A stretch of 64,000 nucleotides of DNA from Maratus speciosus (lineage: Eukaryota > Arthropoda > Arachnida > Araneae > Salticidae), in contig OZ010792.1 of assembly GCA_963932465.1 (NCBI GenBank), positions 186,001 through 250,000 on the forward strand, written 5' to 3'. This document shows positions 22,560-35,390 of this stretch, piece by piece (positions within the stretch are counted from its first letter, which is position 1; the number at the start of each line of letters is the position of its first letter). The notes beneath the pieces are model-generated. The model searched no databases, had not been told where the DNA came from, and saw nothing but the letters and a program-made list of their open reading frames with translations. Both the position numbers and the translations under genes were made by a program.

Positions 22560-24398
22560 AAAAATAGGAATAATTTTCGAAAAAAAATATCGTCAAGCTT
22601 TCAACCTTTTTTTTTTTTTTTTTTTTTTGGCAATTTAAACTTTATAGAATACAAAAACTTTCTTAGTGTTATTTAGAAAAACCAGATTTTATTTTTTTCT
22701 ATTTTTCCCATGAAAGTATTTCACAATACCATAATTTCTAGTTGATATTCAGTAATTAATGTCTTTTTTTAATAATTCTATAGTTTTATTTACAGTATTA
22801 ATTCCCAATTATATAATTTTATTCTTTCAGTGAAATCAAATACGGTTCAAACATAGATAAAGATAGTTATTTAAAAACAAGTGCATGCGGAAGAATAATT
22901 CGCCAGTAAAAGATTTACTAGGAAGCCTGAGGTTTTTTGTTTTTGTTTTTTTGTTGTTTCTTTTTTTGGGGGGGGAGGGGGGGAGGTGGTAATTATAAAA
23001 TTACTCTTCAAACAAAAGATTTTTTCAAATTAATTTTAAATTTTCCAGGATATGAAAATCAGTCATACTTTTATTTAAAACAAAATGGATTTTGAATTTC
23101 TTTTCTTTATCTCATGGAAATCTTTCACTTTTTAATCACATTTTGAGTTAGTATCTAGTAGTTAATGCCTTTGAAAGATTTTTTTTAAATTTATAATATT
23201 ATAAAATTCATTAAATTCATAATTATTAATATTTTTAAAAATTTATAATATTATTCAATTACAAAATTTTATTCTTTCTGCAATTTAAACATTGATGCGA
23301 ACAGGGATCTGTTTAATAAAAAATTTCGTTCTTTAAAGGACCTTTCACAATTTTTTAAATCTTAAAACAGAACCCTTCACAAAATTTTTCATCCTAAAAG
23401 AGGACGTTTCTCAAAATTCATTGGCTTAAAAATAAAACTTTCCCCTCTACAAACTTAAACTTTCACAAATTTAATAATTTAAAAATAAAATTTAACTTGC
23501 CACAAAACAGCTGAAGTTACCAAAGTGTCTATTCATAGCTTTTTTTAGACATAAATAATCTTGTTAAAAAGATAAACCTGAACCTATATATAACAATAAA
23601 TTCAAATTCATGAAATTGTGATTAGATTTTTCAAAAATATTAAGAACAATTCACAATTTCACCATGTAAGAAAATCGTAGATAGATTACTGATGGATAAT
23701 AATTTAAAAATAAGTACCACTATTTACTAATAAGTAACCTTTTTCTTATTTAATCACATGTAAGAAAACATAAATATCTTGATAAGTAATGAAGTTTTGT
23801 TTATTTAATAAAGATATATAATAAGTAATATTTATCTCTTCCATTTCATTATGAAATGTAAAAATAAATCATATTATTCTCATACAGGATTAATAATAAT
23901 CTAATTTTTTTTTTAATGAGAAGCCTGAAATTAAAATATATGACTGCATTCACACATATGTTTTAGTTTCGTCAGATACAGAAAAGTAAAATTTCCGAAA
24001 ATTTTGAAGCGATGGAAAACAATTTTATCGTTTTTCCCCTGGAAAAGTTGATCTATTATATTTCTTCCTTATAGTTATATTTCAATTAAATATAAATCAT
24101 TTCAATAAAATATGCAATAATAAGTTTCTACAACATTTAAAAACTAAATTTAAAATTTTTATTTTATTTTTTACTTTAGATGAATGTATATTATTAAATA
24201 TTTTTTCATGATTTTTTTTTATTATTAAAAATTTAACTTTTCACCTTCATAATTAATTTCAACAGTATATATTACATACCATTCATATTCTTTAAACCAT
24301 AAAAGATGAGAGTACAATAAGTAATATACTTTTGCTTATATAATAGAGATATAAAAGAAGTAATATTTATTTCAACCTTAATTACTTCATTATGAATA

Positions 24399-24429
<31 letters not shown>

Positions 24430-25330
24430 ATTTGATAGATGATAAGAATAATCCGTACTTTTTAAATTAAAAGCTTGAAATTAAAATATATGCTCACATT
24501 CACAGATATGCTTTACCATATATTTTATTTTTATCATATATAGAGGAGTAAAATTTCAGAAAATTTTGAAATGATGAAAAAAAAAATATATTTTTCTGAG
24601 AGAATATATTTTCTTGCGGTTATATTACAATAAAATATTATGTCATTTCAGTAAAATATAAAATAGTAAATACCTTTAACATTGATACATACTAAATTTT
24701 ATTTCATGTCATTTCATTTTACTTATTTTTTTTTACATTAGATGAATATATTATTAAATAGTTTTTCATGATTTTTATGACAACATCATATTTTAACCAC
24801 ATAATTTGACGTCAATAATTCAGCAATTACTGCTTTTAAAATAATTCTATTGCTTTGTTTTTATAATAATAACTTTCGATTACCAACATTTTCTTCTTTC
24901 AGTGAAACAAATACAGGTCAAACATTAATGAAAGTAATTATTTTAAAATAAGTATTCAACAAAGAATAATTCGTCAGTAACATTTTTATTAAATCTTGTA
25001 CTTAAAATTTTCATTTTTAAGACTGATGATGAACAGTTTTCAAACCAAAGTTTTTTCAAACTTTTAATTTTTTTAAAAGATATTATAGTATATAAAAAGC
25101 ATTCATAGTTTTATTTAAAACAAATTGTATTTTGGTTTTTTATCATAGGTATATTTGACATTTTAACCACTTAATTCGGAGTTAATATTCAGTAGTTAAA
25201 GCCTTTTAAAAAACTCTTATTGTATTTATAAAATAAATTTTCAATTACAAAATTTTATTCTTTCAGTAAAATAAAATGCAATTCAAGTATAAGTAGTTAT
25301 TTAAAAATAAAATGAACACGTTTCTTCACA
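22560..25330. repeat. Very AT-rich degenerate long-period repeat block
   Basis: ATTTTATTCTTTCAGTGAAA-type phrases recur near 22,822, 23,263, 24,893 and 25,250. A TTGAAATTAAAATATATG phrase at 23,928 recurs at 24,476 with similar downstream sequence, a step of about 547 bp. A poly-A run lies at about 24,399-24,425 and a G-rich run near 22,970-22,985. No reading frame of interest. Confidence 0.6.
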
Positions 25331-25531
25331 AAAACAATCAACACAGATTACTTTTTTAACGGGTAGGAAAAAATCAAAAAATATTAAATCTTTAATTACT
25401 TACTACTTCGCTTTGCTCTTTGTATATCCAAAAAGATGCAGTATGAAATCTAGCTAGTCTGGCTATAGAACTGGAATTCAATTTTACATTCAGCTCTATA
25501 ACCATCCCAGCTGGCATATTTGTATTACATG

Positions 25532-28256
25532 CAGGGGCGTCGCCATGGGGGGTATGGGGGGGGAGCCTCCCCCCCCAATATTTGTGAAGTTGGGAAATTT
25601 GAGCTTAGAGTTGGGAAATTCTGGATTTTTGAGACATTATGAAATTTTTATTGTTTTGGTGATTATGTTTCTGACTGAGTACTGTAACAGTAAGCAAGTT
25701 AAATTATCAAAAGAAATCAGCCACACTCAATCTATCATTGTATTTTTCAATTCTACGAAAATATTATACATCTACCAGACCTAAATTTCTCTACTCCTAT
25801 CCACCAACAGCTGACTATCCAGTTCCTTTATTTCCTTCAAAACTTTGTTCCTTTCTCAAAATTGTCACCCTTCCTCCGTTTCCCCTCCCAAAAGAGAATC
25901 CAGCTAATCCAAAGGGATTGCAGCTTCTTTTGAAAGTTGGAGATCACTTGTAGCACAACAGATAGGAATGTAGTCACCTACTTGAAACACAGCTGGGCAA
26001 GAAGATTTGATGAGTTTTCACAAATTGCACTAATTTTGCGATTTTTGGACAATATTTTACTCCTTCTCGTGATTTTTTTGCTCCAAAAATTAGTTAACCC
26101 TTCGCTGTCAAGACAAAAGCATTATAAGAGCAAATGTGAATATAAGAAGTCGTTGGTTTAGATAAATTTGCCTCATTTTACCTTTGTGTGCGGGAATATA
26201 TATATATGTCCTGTTCATTTATATTTATAGGTGTTTATGAAATTTTAAACCAAAAGTTCAGTGTTGTGTTTTTAAAGCTGTTCTAAAAAATGACTATAAA
26301 TCTTAGCACGAAAGAACCCTTCATAATAGGAAAAGAGTTTTCGCGCAAGATTTTGGAGCATCTAAAAATCCATTCGAGGATGAAAAAGGTAAAAAAGTGG
26401 ATGATTTGAATTTGGAACAGAAATATGACCATGAAAGCAGTCCATCAACTGAAGAAAAAAACCGACATACTGGTTGACATAAACACTGACAGGTTGCACT
26501 TGAATAAAATTTTGAAGAAATAAAGATTTCCTTATAGACAAGTTCATAAGCAATTATGAATATTAGGATGTGATTGAAGAAGCTGACTTCTGAAAGCACC
26601 GTGGGAAAACTGTTTCACCAAATGGAATAAATAAAAATAATAGCATAGCAATGGACATTGATACACATAAGTTTTACAGGGAAGAGTTATAAGAAATACA
26701 AGAAAATTTCGGCAATTTAGTAATGGGCTTAAATGACAATGTTTCCTATATCAGGAGAATATTGCACTAATACATTCCATATTTAAATTACAATTGTGCA
26801 AGGCAAATCTGAGTATCACTAACTTAGAAAAGTTAATAATGTTTCCACCTAGATATGAGAAACCGGATGTACATGACTTGCAGAATTAAATAGAAATAAA
26901 CCAAATCCCAACTCACTTAACAAACTTTTTACTCATGCCATGAAATTCAAAGACTATTTGGGTCACACTGTCAAACTATATACTCGTACCTTAACATTCA
27001 CAGCAGCTTATCTTTTTGGCGTTGCATGAAAGAATCTTTAGTCAAATAAAAATTTAAAATATATATATTGCAAGCTACAATGAGTGATGACAGACTTGAC
27101 AGCCTAATACTTTTAAAATATGAAAGTGAAATAGGGAATTTTATTAAACTAAGCGATGTTATTAACAGGTGGGCTTCTTTGAAGACCAAAAGAATTGATG
27201 TTAAATGAAAACAATTTGGATGTGCCAATCCCAAAACCTTATTATATACCATACATGTTAATACTTCAAAATTTGCAATCACAATGTTAAAATTAAATAA
27301 CAATTCTATGCCCATAATAATGAATTCTAAAGGTTTAATTATGTGCATTTAATTTATAATTCGTTTAATTGTGTGCATTTAAAAAGGAGATAGAAGCATC
27401 GCATTTTTCAAACAAATCATTGAATTTCGACACCCATGCTCTTAGATGTCTGCAACCAAAATTCCAAACCCAAAGAGCTCAAAAGTGATACCTTTGGACA
27501 GTATACACCCAAACCCAATAAGGAAGTGTAACCGAATATGAAGTTTGACTACATTTCCGTGCATTAGTTTTTCAGATATAGCTAACGCGAAAATCGTGAA
27601 AAATGCTGCACAGCAGTGCCACAGATATATACAAAACCTAATAAGCACTAAATTATGTCAAGGTTTAACAGAATATGAAATTTGATCAAATTCTGTGCTA
27701 CAGTTTTTGAGATATAACTATCGCTAAAATCATGTAAATCATGAAAAATACAGCATAGCAGCGCCACCTTTTGGGTAATTTACACCAAAAACTAATCAGC
27801 ATTAATTTTTTATCAAGGTATAACTGAATCTAAAGTTTTATAAAATCCCGCGAATTAGTTCTTCAGATAGAGCACCCACAAAATTTGTCTCACATTCACA
27901 CAGACAGACATTTTCTAAAAACAGTCAAATCATGTTCAGGACCTTCTAAAACGTATCAAACCGTCGAAAACCAGTTGTAGAATTTTTTTACGAATTCAAT
28001 ACTTTCGCCTTGTGAAGACAGAAGAAAGTAAAATGCGTGTTTGTTGTTTTATTAAACAAACCAATACTAATTAGAATTTTTATGTTTCTAGTTTCAAAAT
28101 TTTTCTTTGGAAAGGAATTTTTTTTTTGCATAAGATTCATTATCATTATTACACACTTTGTGCATATCACTTTAGTTGAAAGTTGGAGGAATTTGTTTCA
28201 AATTGGGAAATTTTCGAACTCTCCCCCCCGAAAAAATATCTGTAGCTACGCCCCTG
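25532..28256. mobile_element. hAT-like DNA element, 2.7 kb, perfect 8-bp target duplication
   Basis: CAGGGGCGT (25,532) and ACGCCCCTG (ending 28,256) are terminal inverted repeats. ATTACATG flanks both sides (25,524-25,531 and 28,257-28,264). Subterminal G-runs and C-runs (GGAGCCTCCCCCCC; CTCCCCCCCG) match a second copy whose left end is at 63,735. The interior has small broken frames, none with recognisable transposase motifs, and a nested repeat at 27,218-28,031. Probably a decayed or non-autonomous element. Confidence 0.88.
27218..28031 (+). mobile_element. Hairpin-ended non-autonomous repeat (copy 2), nested in hAT
   Basis: It starts GATGTGCCAATCCCAAAACC and follows copy 1 (9,190-10,276) through TACATGTTAATACTTCAAAA, two core units (GTGCCAC at 27,616, GCGCCACC at 27,761, a 145-bp step), a CACAGACAGACATTTT tract near 27,900, and AACCGTCGAAAACCAG. 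The terminal hairpin is decayed (ACTTTCGCCTT...AGAAGAAAGT). Copy 1 has five core units and this one about two to three. Confidence 0.75.
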
Positions 28257-28359
28257 ATTACATGAAGCTGTATTTAATCCTTACAAAAACTCTCAGAGAC
28301 ATTGGATGATCCTCTTCACGAATAGAAAAAGTTTTTATTTATAATAAGTAATAAAATAG

Positions 28360-28610
28360 TTTAAAAACAAACAATGAAACGTATTTCTAATCCATTCAGA
28401 AAAGCGTCACACACAAGACACAACGGAAAACATTTGAAACAAGCGCGGGATTCGGAAATTCCCACAAGATTTGGGGGATTGAGAGGAGAAAATGTTGGAA
28501 CTACATCTGTGACGTCACGGGCTACTTTTTATGACCGTCGGAAGGCATGTCTATAATATCGAGACGGTGTTGTCTGTGCAGACGCCTCCCGGTCTTTAAT
28601 AAAATTTGTT
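28360..28610. other. GC-richer repeat-like patch
   Basis: A 60-residue frame at 28,374-28,556 has no recognised domain. The end TGTGCAGACGCCTCCCGGTC is the inverted counterpart of the outer end of the 22,025 palindrome, which marks this as repeat DNA rather than a gene. Confidence 0.5.
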
Positions 28611-28967
28611 TTAAGGAAGTAAAAGATAGAAAGATGGACAGATAAACTGAAAGATTTGCCTTATTAAGATTTTTGTAAAAGCATATAAAAATTCATTCAG
28701 CTTGAAATCATGTAACACCTTTATAACTCAGGCTAATTTTCTGTAATCGGGTTTTGGCGACCAACATATCTTATCTATAACTATAATCTTTCTTTTACAG
28801 ATTTAAATTTAACAATAAATTAACAGTAAGTAGGCTAATAATACTATATAATAACATTAGCAGCGAACTTCAGACGCCGCATCTGTCGCACATCATTAAA
28901 GACAGTTTATTAGTTACACATTTCATTTAATTAAAAGGAGATTTTTAAACTTTCATTTGGAATTAGG

Positions 28968-29350
28968 ATATTTTTCCACTAAAGGGACCTTGGCATTTTT
29001 TTAAAATCTTGGCGCAATTCGGACTTCATAAACTAAGATATGTTGCCAAATGATATAAACAACTATGAAAACAAACCTGATGAACTTTTATGTTATTTAT
29101 ATATGTGTTTATATACAGATAAACATTTTATTTATACATGTATAAAATATTATTTTATATATACAAATTATTTATGTTGGTATATAAAAATAAATAAACG
29201 GGTTCCTTACATTAAATAAATTGTATACATATGGAAAAAATTGCTTGTGTATATGACACAGTAAATAGGTTACCAGAAAATATGTTATTATCAAATTTCT
29301 TTTCTCGTCAAGGCTATTTTCTGTATTTCGCCAAGACTACTATATCGGAA
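28968..29350. repeat. Dispersed repeat (ACTTTTCCACTACAGGGACC family)
   Basis: TTTTTCCACTAAAGGGACCT, then TGGCGCAATTCGGACTTCAT, then AACCTGATGAACTTTTATG, match 53,887-54,020 in order. Later parts (TAAATAAATTGTATACAT; CTCGTCAAGGCTATTTTCTG) have relatives at 5,030-5,150, 51,890-52,010 and 61,340-61,440. The head resembles the TIR of the element at 60,594. Confidence 0.65.
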
Positions 29351-29970
29351 ACGTACCGAATTGCGGTTATATTTTGTTAAATGTTTTATTGTTTTAATAT
29401 CGTATATATATTATAACCTATACTGATTAAAAATTTTAGGTATATTCATTTTTTCTATTTAACAAACATCTTTGGAAAAGAATATATATAAAATGTTATT
29501 CTGCTTGAAATCACGTGACTCCCTTCAAAACTTTGTAATCGAGTTTTGGCGACCAACATTGGCACAATTGAATGTGTTACGGCCAAATGAACAACCCCTG
29601 TTTGAAGGGTTTAAAGGCGGAAATTCTGTGTTTTCAGATTTTTCTGGTTAATTGTGCTACAAACCCAACTTACTTGTGAAATTTCATGATTCTACGACTT
29701 TTAGAAATACCTTAGTTATTTGATGATGCGAAGTGAGTCAGTGACAAAAAAGCGCTTTTTCGGAATTTAATATTTCGAAAACTACTAAATATAGAAACAT
29801 GAAATCGTGGGACCTTAGTTCAGTTTGAACATACGAACATGTGTATAAAAGAAAAATTTCTATATCTCTCCCTAAAACGACGTTATGAGGGGGTGAAAAG
29901 TATGCCGAAATGGTTCAGGAAAAGGTAGCTTACGGCTTGTGCGAACTTGGCGGACGCACTGCCGTGCTCC

Positions 29971-30084
29971 CAGATTGTGGATGAATCAAAGTTTAACAAA
30001 TTTAGGTCTGATGGGCGAATAACTGTGTGGAGAAAGTACAACGAAAAGCTCAATCCGAAAAAATTATTGACAACTGCCAACTGA
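29971..30084 (+). pseudogene. Tc1/mariner transposase fragment (catalytic region)
   Basis: The plus-strand frame reads VDESKFNKFRSDGRITVWRK followed by a short basic stretch and a TGA at 30,082. This matches the SDESKFN...SDG...VWR pattern around the second catalytic aspartate of Tc1-family transposases. Only about 37 residues are recognisable; nothing upstream or downstream continues the domain. It is not contiguous with the remnant at 18.1 kb. The minus-strand frame at 29,883-30,104 is its shadow. Confidence 0.75.
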
Positions 30085-30091
30085 CGTAGAG

Positions 30092-30190
30092 CAGTGTTTC
30101 TCAACCTTTTTTACTTCGCGGCGCACTCAAACCTAGAATTAAATTTGTGCGGCACACTAAAATTATAACGACTTAAAAAAAGGAAATATT
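30092..30190 (+). mobile_element. hAT-like terminal sequence (left end only)
   Basis: CAGTGTTTCTCAACCTTTTT followed by CGCGGCGCACTCAAACC resembles the widespread hAT end beginning CAGTG.TTCTCAACC. I found no matching right end before 30,780, so the element is truncated or its end is lost. Confidence 0.55.
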
Positions 30191-30783
30191 ATCTATCATT
30201 ACATAAGAAATGATTACCTATAATTTTTAATTTATTTACTATCACAAACAAAATAGGCCATCCGAGCCGAACAAAGGAAAAGAAAATTACTTTAAATAAA
30301 ATTCTTATAAACTTCTTTTATATACTTCTCTTTAATATTCATTAACATTTATAAGCGGATGAAACACCGTTTTAATCACCTTTTTAATACTAGTTTCTGT
30401 ATCGTTCAGCATACCGTCATCAGTGCAAAGACTCATGCAATTTTCTCATATATATGGAGGAGAAACGGATTCGAGGTATAGGTTTATTGATCAATAGCAG
30501 CGCAGGAGATTACAGGCAACAGCCTATAAGAAATTGTATACAGAAAAGAAATGATAATGTGGAAAATATCTTAATTTCTCAATCTGAGTTTGGCATTTAT
30601 TATAATTAGAAGATTTTCTGTGTAAGATAAAATCTTCGGATAGGCAAACTCTTAAATAATTTTTCAACGATCTTTTCTACTGCATTTTAAATTGTAATCT
30701 TTTTCATTCAGGAAACATTTTTCTTCTGAAAGAATTTATCTCAAGAGACGTAAAACCATTTTTAGGTTTTCCTCGTATATTCT

Positions 30784-30855
30784 TACTAGCAAACCCCGCG
30801 GCTTTGCTCGCGTAATAGTTAAAATATGCCAAGTGATATTTGCATAACTATTTTT
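30784..30855 (+). repeat. ACTAG-head repeat, 5' part, split by foldback insertion
   Basis: CTAGCAAACCCCGCGGCTTT, then GCTCGCGTAATAGTT, then CCAAGTGATATTTG match 10,831-10,895. The match stops after CTATTTTTA and resumes at about 41,703 (ACACTTTT, ACAAATTAAG, CTAAACTTCGTTAT), so the intervening DNA is an insertion. Confidence 0.75.
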
Positions 30856-31573
30856 AGGGTCAATTCATTTCAAGTGGTCCAACACTGGTTGCTCGACCAT
30901 TTTTTAAAAATCTGAAATTTTTTGTACAACAACCATAACATAATGGAAATTCAAAATGACTATTATTTTAATTTTATTAATTTTTGTTTGTGCATGGCGG
31001 CCATCTTTGTTTCATCGTCTGCCGCAATTTTCTCATAAGAAGGGTTTACGGAATTGTAAATAATTCATCGTTTATTTCTCTAACTTAAGTGCGAATTAAA
31101 GCAATTTGTACAGGATACATTGGGCTAAAAATTTGGTAATAGAGTAGTTTCCGAATATAAATCCTTATTGGAAAAATTTAAGCATGAAGTTTCAGTTTTT
31201 TTTCCAAAATTTGTTCGTTTACAAGAGGAAATTTTTCTAGCAAGGAAAACTGTCAACATGACATTTTTTTTTTTTTTTTACAAATAGGCCGAAAGTACTT
31301 GTACTCACACGCCAAGTTCCAGATCTGGGACTTGCTTTCTCTTCGCTAAAAAAAATCCCAAATTTGTCAAAAATCGCACTTTTGAGGCTTTGATATCTCT
31401 GGTGGGGCACGAGATAAAAATCTGAAGTTCCGGTTTCTGAAAGTATTGTATGGTAGTGTTATGCACAAGAAATTTCAGGATGGAGATTTGATTACAAGCT
31501 GAGATATGGCAAGGGCAACATGTCAAAACAATACTGCCAAACTATTGTTTTGTTGTAGTCACAGGTAAGTATT

Positions 31574-31596
31574 TATCTACTAAAAAACAACTTTTC

Positions 31597-31635
<39 letters not shown>

Positions 31636-32724
31636 AAGCTTAAAAAAAAAAAAAAAGGAAAAAGATGAAAGTTGTGGGTAAAAAATGGTGTAATATCAAA
31701 TTTCCAACCTTATATTATGGTACTTTTTTAACATTTTCCACAGAAAAATTTACCATTTTTAAGTCGAGTGACTACGTATTTGCTGATAGAAATCCTTTTC
31801 TCCTGTACTAAATACATCATAACGTGTTTCTGAAAATTCAAATGTTTTAAAATTATGCATCATGGGCTTGGCGGCCATCTTTCCATATTTTACACAAATT
31901 TCTAAGCATTCAAATTTGTACAGTGAAATAACTTTGCATTAATAACAATTTAGAACTTCTGATTTTAACTACGGACAAATAAGATTTTTATTTCGAGGAA
32001 GAAAGTTCATTGTTAGTGTTTTTAAATAATTAATTACTCTAAAAAAGTAATAAGAGGAATAGCAAAGATATGTCACCATTGCCTTAACACACAAATTTCT
32101 AAGCGCACAATGCCGTGAAGGAACGGCATAAAATGTGTGCTTTGGTAACAATGTCGAACTTTGGTTTTCAACTGCAAACAGCTGATAAATTGAAAAAGAC
32201 TAATATTTTGAGAAAAGAAATATATTTTTATTGCCTTTAAATGATTAATTACTTTATGAAATAAATCACAAGATGAATCCTTTAGATAAGTCATTATTAT
32301 TTTAAGACACAAAGTTCTCTGAATATAAGTCCGTAATGGAAAAGCTTAAAATGTCTGCTTAAGAAATAATTTTAAATTTCTGATTATAACTATGGATTAG
32401 GGTACATAGAAATTTGTGTAAAATATGGAAAGATGGCCACCAAGCCCATGATGCATAATTTTAAAACATTTGAATTTTCAGAAACACGTTATGATGTATT
32501 TAGTACAGGAGAAAAGGATTTCTCTCAGCAAATACGTAGTCACTCGACTTAAAAATGGTAAATTTTTCTGTGGAAAATGTTAAAAAAGTACCATAATATA
32601 AGCTTGGAAATTTGATATTACACCATTTTTTACCCACAACTTTCATCTTTTTCCTTTTTTTTTTTTTTAAGCTTGGCTTTTTTTTTTTTTTTTTTACTTT
32701 TGAAAAGTTGTTTTTTAGTAGATA
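31574..32724. repeat. 1.15-kb palindrome abutting the left foldback arm
   Basis: TATCTACTAAAAAACAACTT at 31,574 is mirrored by GTTGTTTTTTAGTAGATA ending 32,724. The arms are about 330 bp, with GCATCATGGGCTTGGCGGCC and its near complement near the inner ends, around a loop at about 31,915-32,400. Poly-A/poly-T runs lie at about 31,602 and 32,680. Confidence 0.9.
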
Positions 32725-33149
32725 TCATTTCTTTTTTTTAAATAAATTATATATAATTTAAATAATCTACTCACTTAAATTAAAATGAGTCTTATTAGAA
32801 TCGTTGTCAGTAGAAAGGAAACCCGATATTTGTAAATTTTGTTTACATATCATTCATTTCTTAGGTAATTAAGGATTTAAAAGCAATGAAAGCCGACTTC
32901 TTTTCTCAAGTATCAGTCTTCTTCAATTTACATGGTATTTTAAATTTATGAAGAATGAAAGATTTTATAAAAAAAAAAAAGATAAGAGTCGAAATAACAT
33001 ATAGACATATAGTTGGTCTTTTAGTTAGATATTTGTTTATTGCTAGATATTTAGTCAGATATTTGTTTAAAGATAACTTTTTTATTTTATTTTTTGCAAA
33101 ATTGTTCTATCTTTGCAAATATCTACGGCTAATCCGAGAATGAAACGCG

Positions 33150-33241
33150 ACATACAAAACAGTGCAGATATTTTTAGAAACGGTTCTTAATGAAACTTTA
33201 CATATTTTAGATAGTTAGTACGCCAAATGCAGGCTTCTACG
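33150..33241. repeat. Core-repeat array, left of MITE insertion
   Basis: TTTTTAGAAACGGTTCTTAA and CATATTTTAGATAGTTAGTA belong to the AATTTAGAACG family; the unit is interrupted by the MITE at 33,242 and continues at 33,887. Confidence 0.65.
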
Positions 33242-33878
33242 CAGGGCCCGACTTAGGCTATGGGGGACACCGGGGCAAGAATCATTTTGGGAGCCCCCTT
33301 CTATTTATCTACAAAATTTTTTGTGAATAATAGGGAAGTTTCTAGTACTAAACTTCATACATGTTATATGTATGCATAAATTCTGTACCGGTACTCTCTC
33401 ATCTGTATACAGGATATCACAAAAAGGTCGCAATTTTAAGAAAAAATACTAGTAGGATAATAAGCACAAAAAATGATAGATTGCCTGACACGAGTATTTC
33501 TTTGCAAATTATCTTCGTACGTTATAAGAAAATGCCCCAAATTGGGCATAATTAATGGATTTAACTTGCCACGCTACGAGGAAAACGTTATTAAAGAATT
33601 TCTTTTGAAAACAATAGAATACTAGGTTGTCATATTAAAATTGAAATCATTAGTTTTCTAATGATATAGCTTGTTTTTTGCATGGTTGGAGGATGTACTA
33701 GAAGCAGAGAGGGGAAGGGGGAGCACACTCCCTTCCTACATGTTTGAAAACGTATGAATTTTGGTCACTTTTGGCTAATTTTAATCATTTGGTACCTTTT
33801 AATGAAAATCCTGATTACTCTTATGGGGGGGGGGGGCGAGGCAGCTGCCCCGCATGCCCCTGCATAAGTCGGGCCCTG
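33242..33878. mobile_element. hAT MITE, 637 bp, perfect 8-bp target duplication
   Basis: CAGGGCCCGACTTA (33,242) and TAAGTCGGGCCCTG (ending 33,878) are perfect 14-bp terminal inverted repeats. CTTCTACG flanks both sides (33,234-33,241 and 33,879-33,886). The end sequence and GGGGCA/TGCCCC subterminal motifs fit widespread hAT elements. A G-run is near 33,826. The 64-residue frame inside is not a recognised gene. Confidence 0.93.
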
Positions 33879-33886
33879 CTTCTACG

Positions 33887-35390
33887 CCGAACGGTATCAC
33901 AAAAATTGGAATTTTAGATTTTTTTTAACGTTTTTAAACTTCAAACATATTAGGGAATGATTTCTGAGAGCATTTACGTTTCAAAAGTTACAACCATGTT
34001 AACTTTAAAGGTCATGCTTTGACAATTCTATTTAAATCGTAATTTAGAACGTATTTATAACGTTTTCTGCTCGTTTAATCTCTTTAAAGAGAGACTTCTT
34101 TTTCAACAGTTCTTAACGAGCGCTTAGATCTTAAAAGTAACAGCTTGCCAAAAGTCAGGTTTCAATCTTTAACGATATCACGATAAAGCCATTTTTAGAG
34201 CTTTTTTGCTCCTGCGCCGTTAAAAATTTCGATTTTTTTAAAGAACTGTTCACGGTAAATATTTACGCCTTAAATGTTACAACTATGTGAAATTTCGATT
34301 TCCTTAGGACTAAGAATTTCAAAAACATCATAATTTAGAACATTTTCAGAAAGCTTTTTTACTCGTTTTACCTCTTTAAATTTCGATTGTTTTAGAAATA
34401 GGTTTTTGCAGCACTTACATCTTAAAAGTAACCACCATATCAAATTTTATGTTTCTCTCCTCAACAGTTTCACAGAAATCTTAATTTATGAATGATTTTT
34501 GCTCTTGCAACCTTTTAAATTTCGAATTTTTTAGAAATTGCTCAGGACGAGCATTTGCGTTTTAGAAGCATTAATCACGTTAAATTTCAAGTTCACGATC
34601 TAACAATTCCATTCAAACCGGAATTTAGAACGTTTTTAAAAAGCTTTCCACTCATTTCAAACTTTTAAAATTCGATTTATTTAGAAACAGTTTTTAATGA
34701 GCATTTACATGTGACCACTATGCAAGATTTAAGGATTCTATCCCGAACTGTATCACAGATTCGAAAATACAAGATTTTTTTTGCTCTTGTACACTTATAA
34801 ATTCCTAATTTATTAGAAAACGCAAAGCATTTATGCCTTAGAAAATAACATCCGTGTCAAATTTCATGTTCCTAGCCCATACAATTTCTTTGAAGTCATA
34901 ATGCAAACCGTTCTTAAAACGTTTTCCGCTCGGTTCACCTCTTAATATTTCGATTTTTTCAAACAGTTCTTAGCGTGCAATTACATCTTTAAACAAACCG
35001 GCATGCCGAAATTCAGACCTCTATCCCGAATGGTATTACAGAAATCGCAATTTTAGAACGTTTTTTACGCCTACATCCATTCAAATTTCGAATCTTTTAG
35101 GAACTTTTCTGCGAGATCATTTACGCCTTATAAGTAAAAAGCACGTCAAATTTCATATTTCTAGTATTAACACTTGCAAATAAATAATAATTTAGAACGT
35201 TCATAGAACGCTTTTCTGTCGTTTCAAACTTTTACCTTTTACTTTTCTAGAAATCATCCTTATTGAGTATTTAAAATAATCACCATGTGCCAAATTGTCG
35301 GTTACTATTCCGAACAGTATCACAGAAATTTGAATTTTAGAAAATTATTTTCTTTTGTACTCTTTTCAATTTCAAATTTATTAGATTATT
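33887..35390. repeat. Diverged core-repeat array (AATTTAGAACG family), second block
   Basis: Degenerate units carry CGTAATTTAGAACG, AGCTTTTTTACTCGTTTTAC, AGCATTTACGTTT and CTATCCCGAACGGTATCACAG phrases at intervals of roughly 150-160 bp. Same family as 13.2-14.4 and 41.7-43.7 kb. Confidence 0.75.

Noticed and set aside
22822..25265. Repeated TTTTATTCTTTCAG words as 3' splice sites
   Set aside because: They recur as part of a degenerate repeat and no open frame follows any of them.
28374..28556. 60-residue frame, relatively GC-rich, as a small gene
   Set aside because: The adjoining sequence is shared inverted with a palindrome end at 22,025, indicating repeat DNA; no domain seen.
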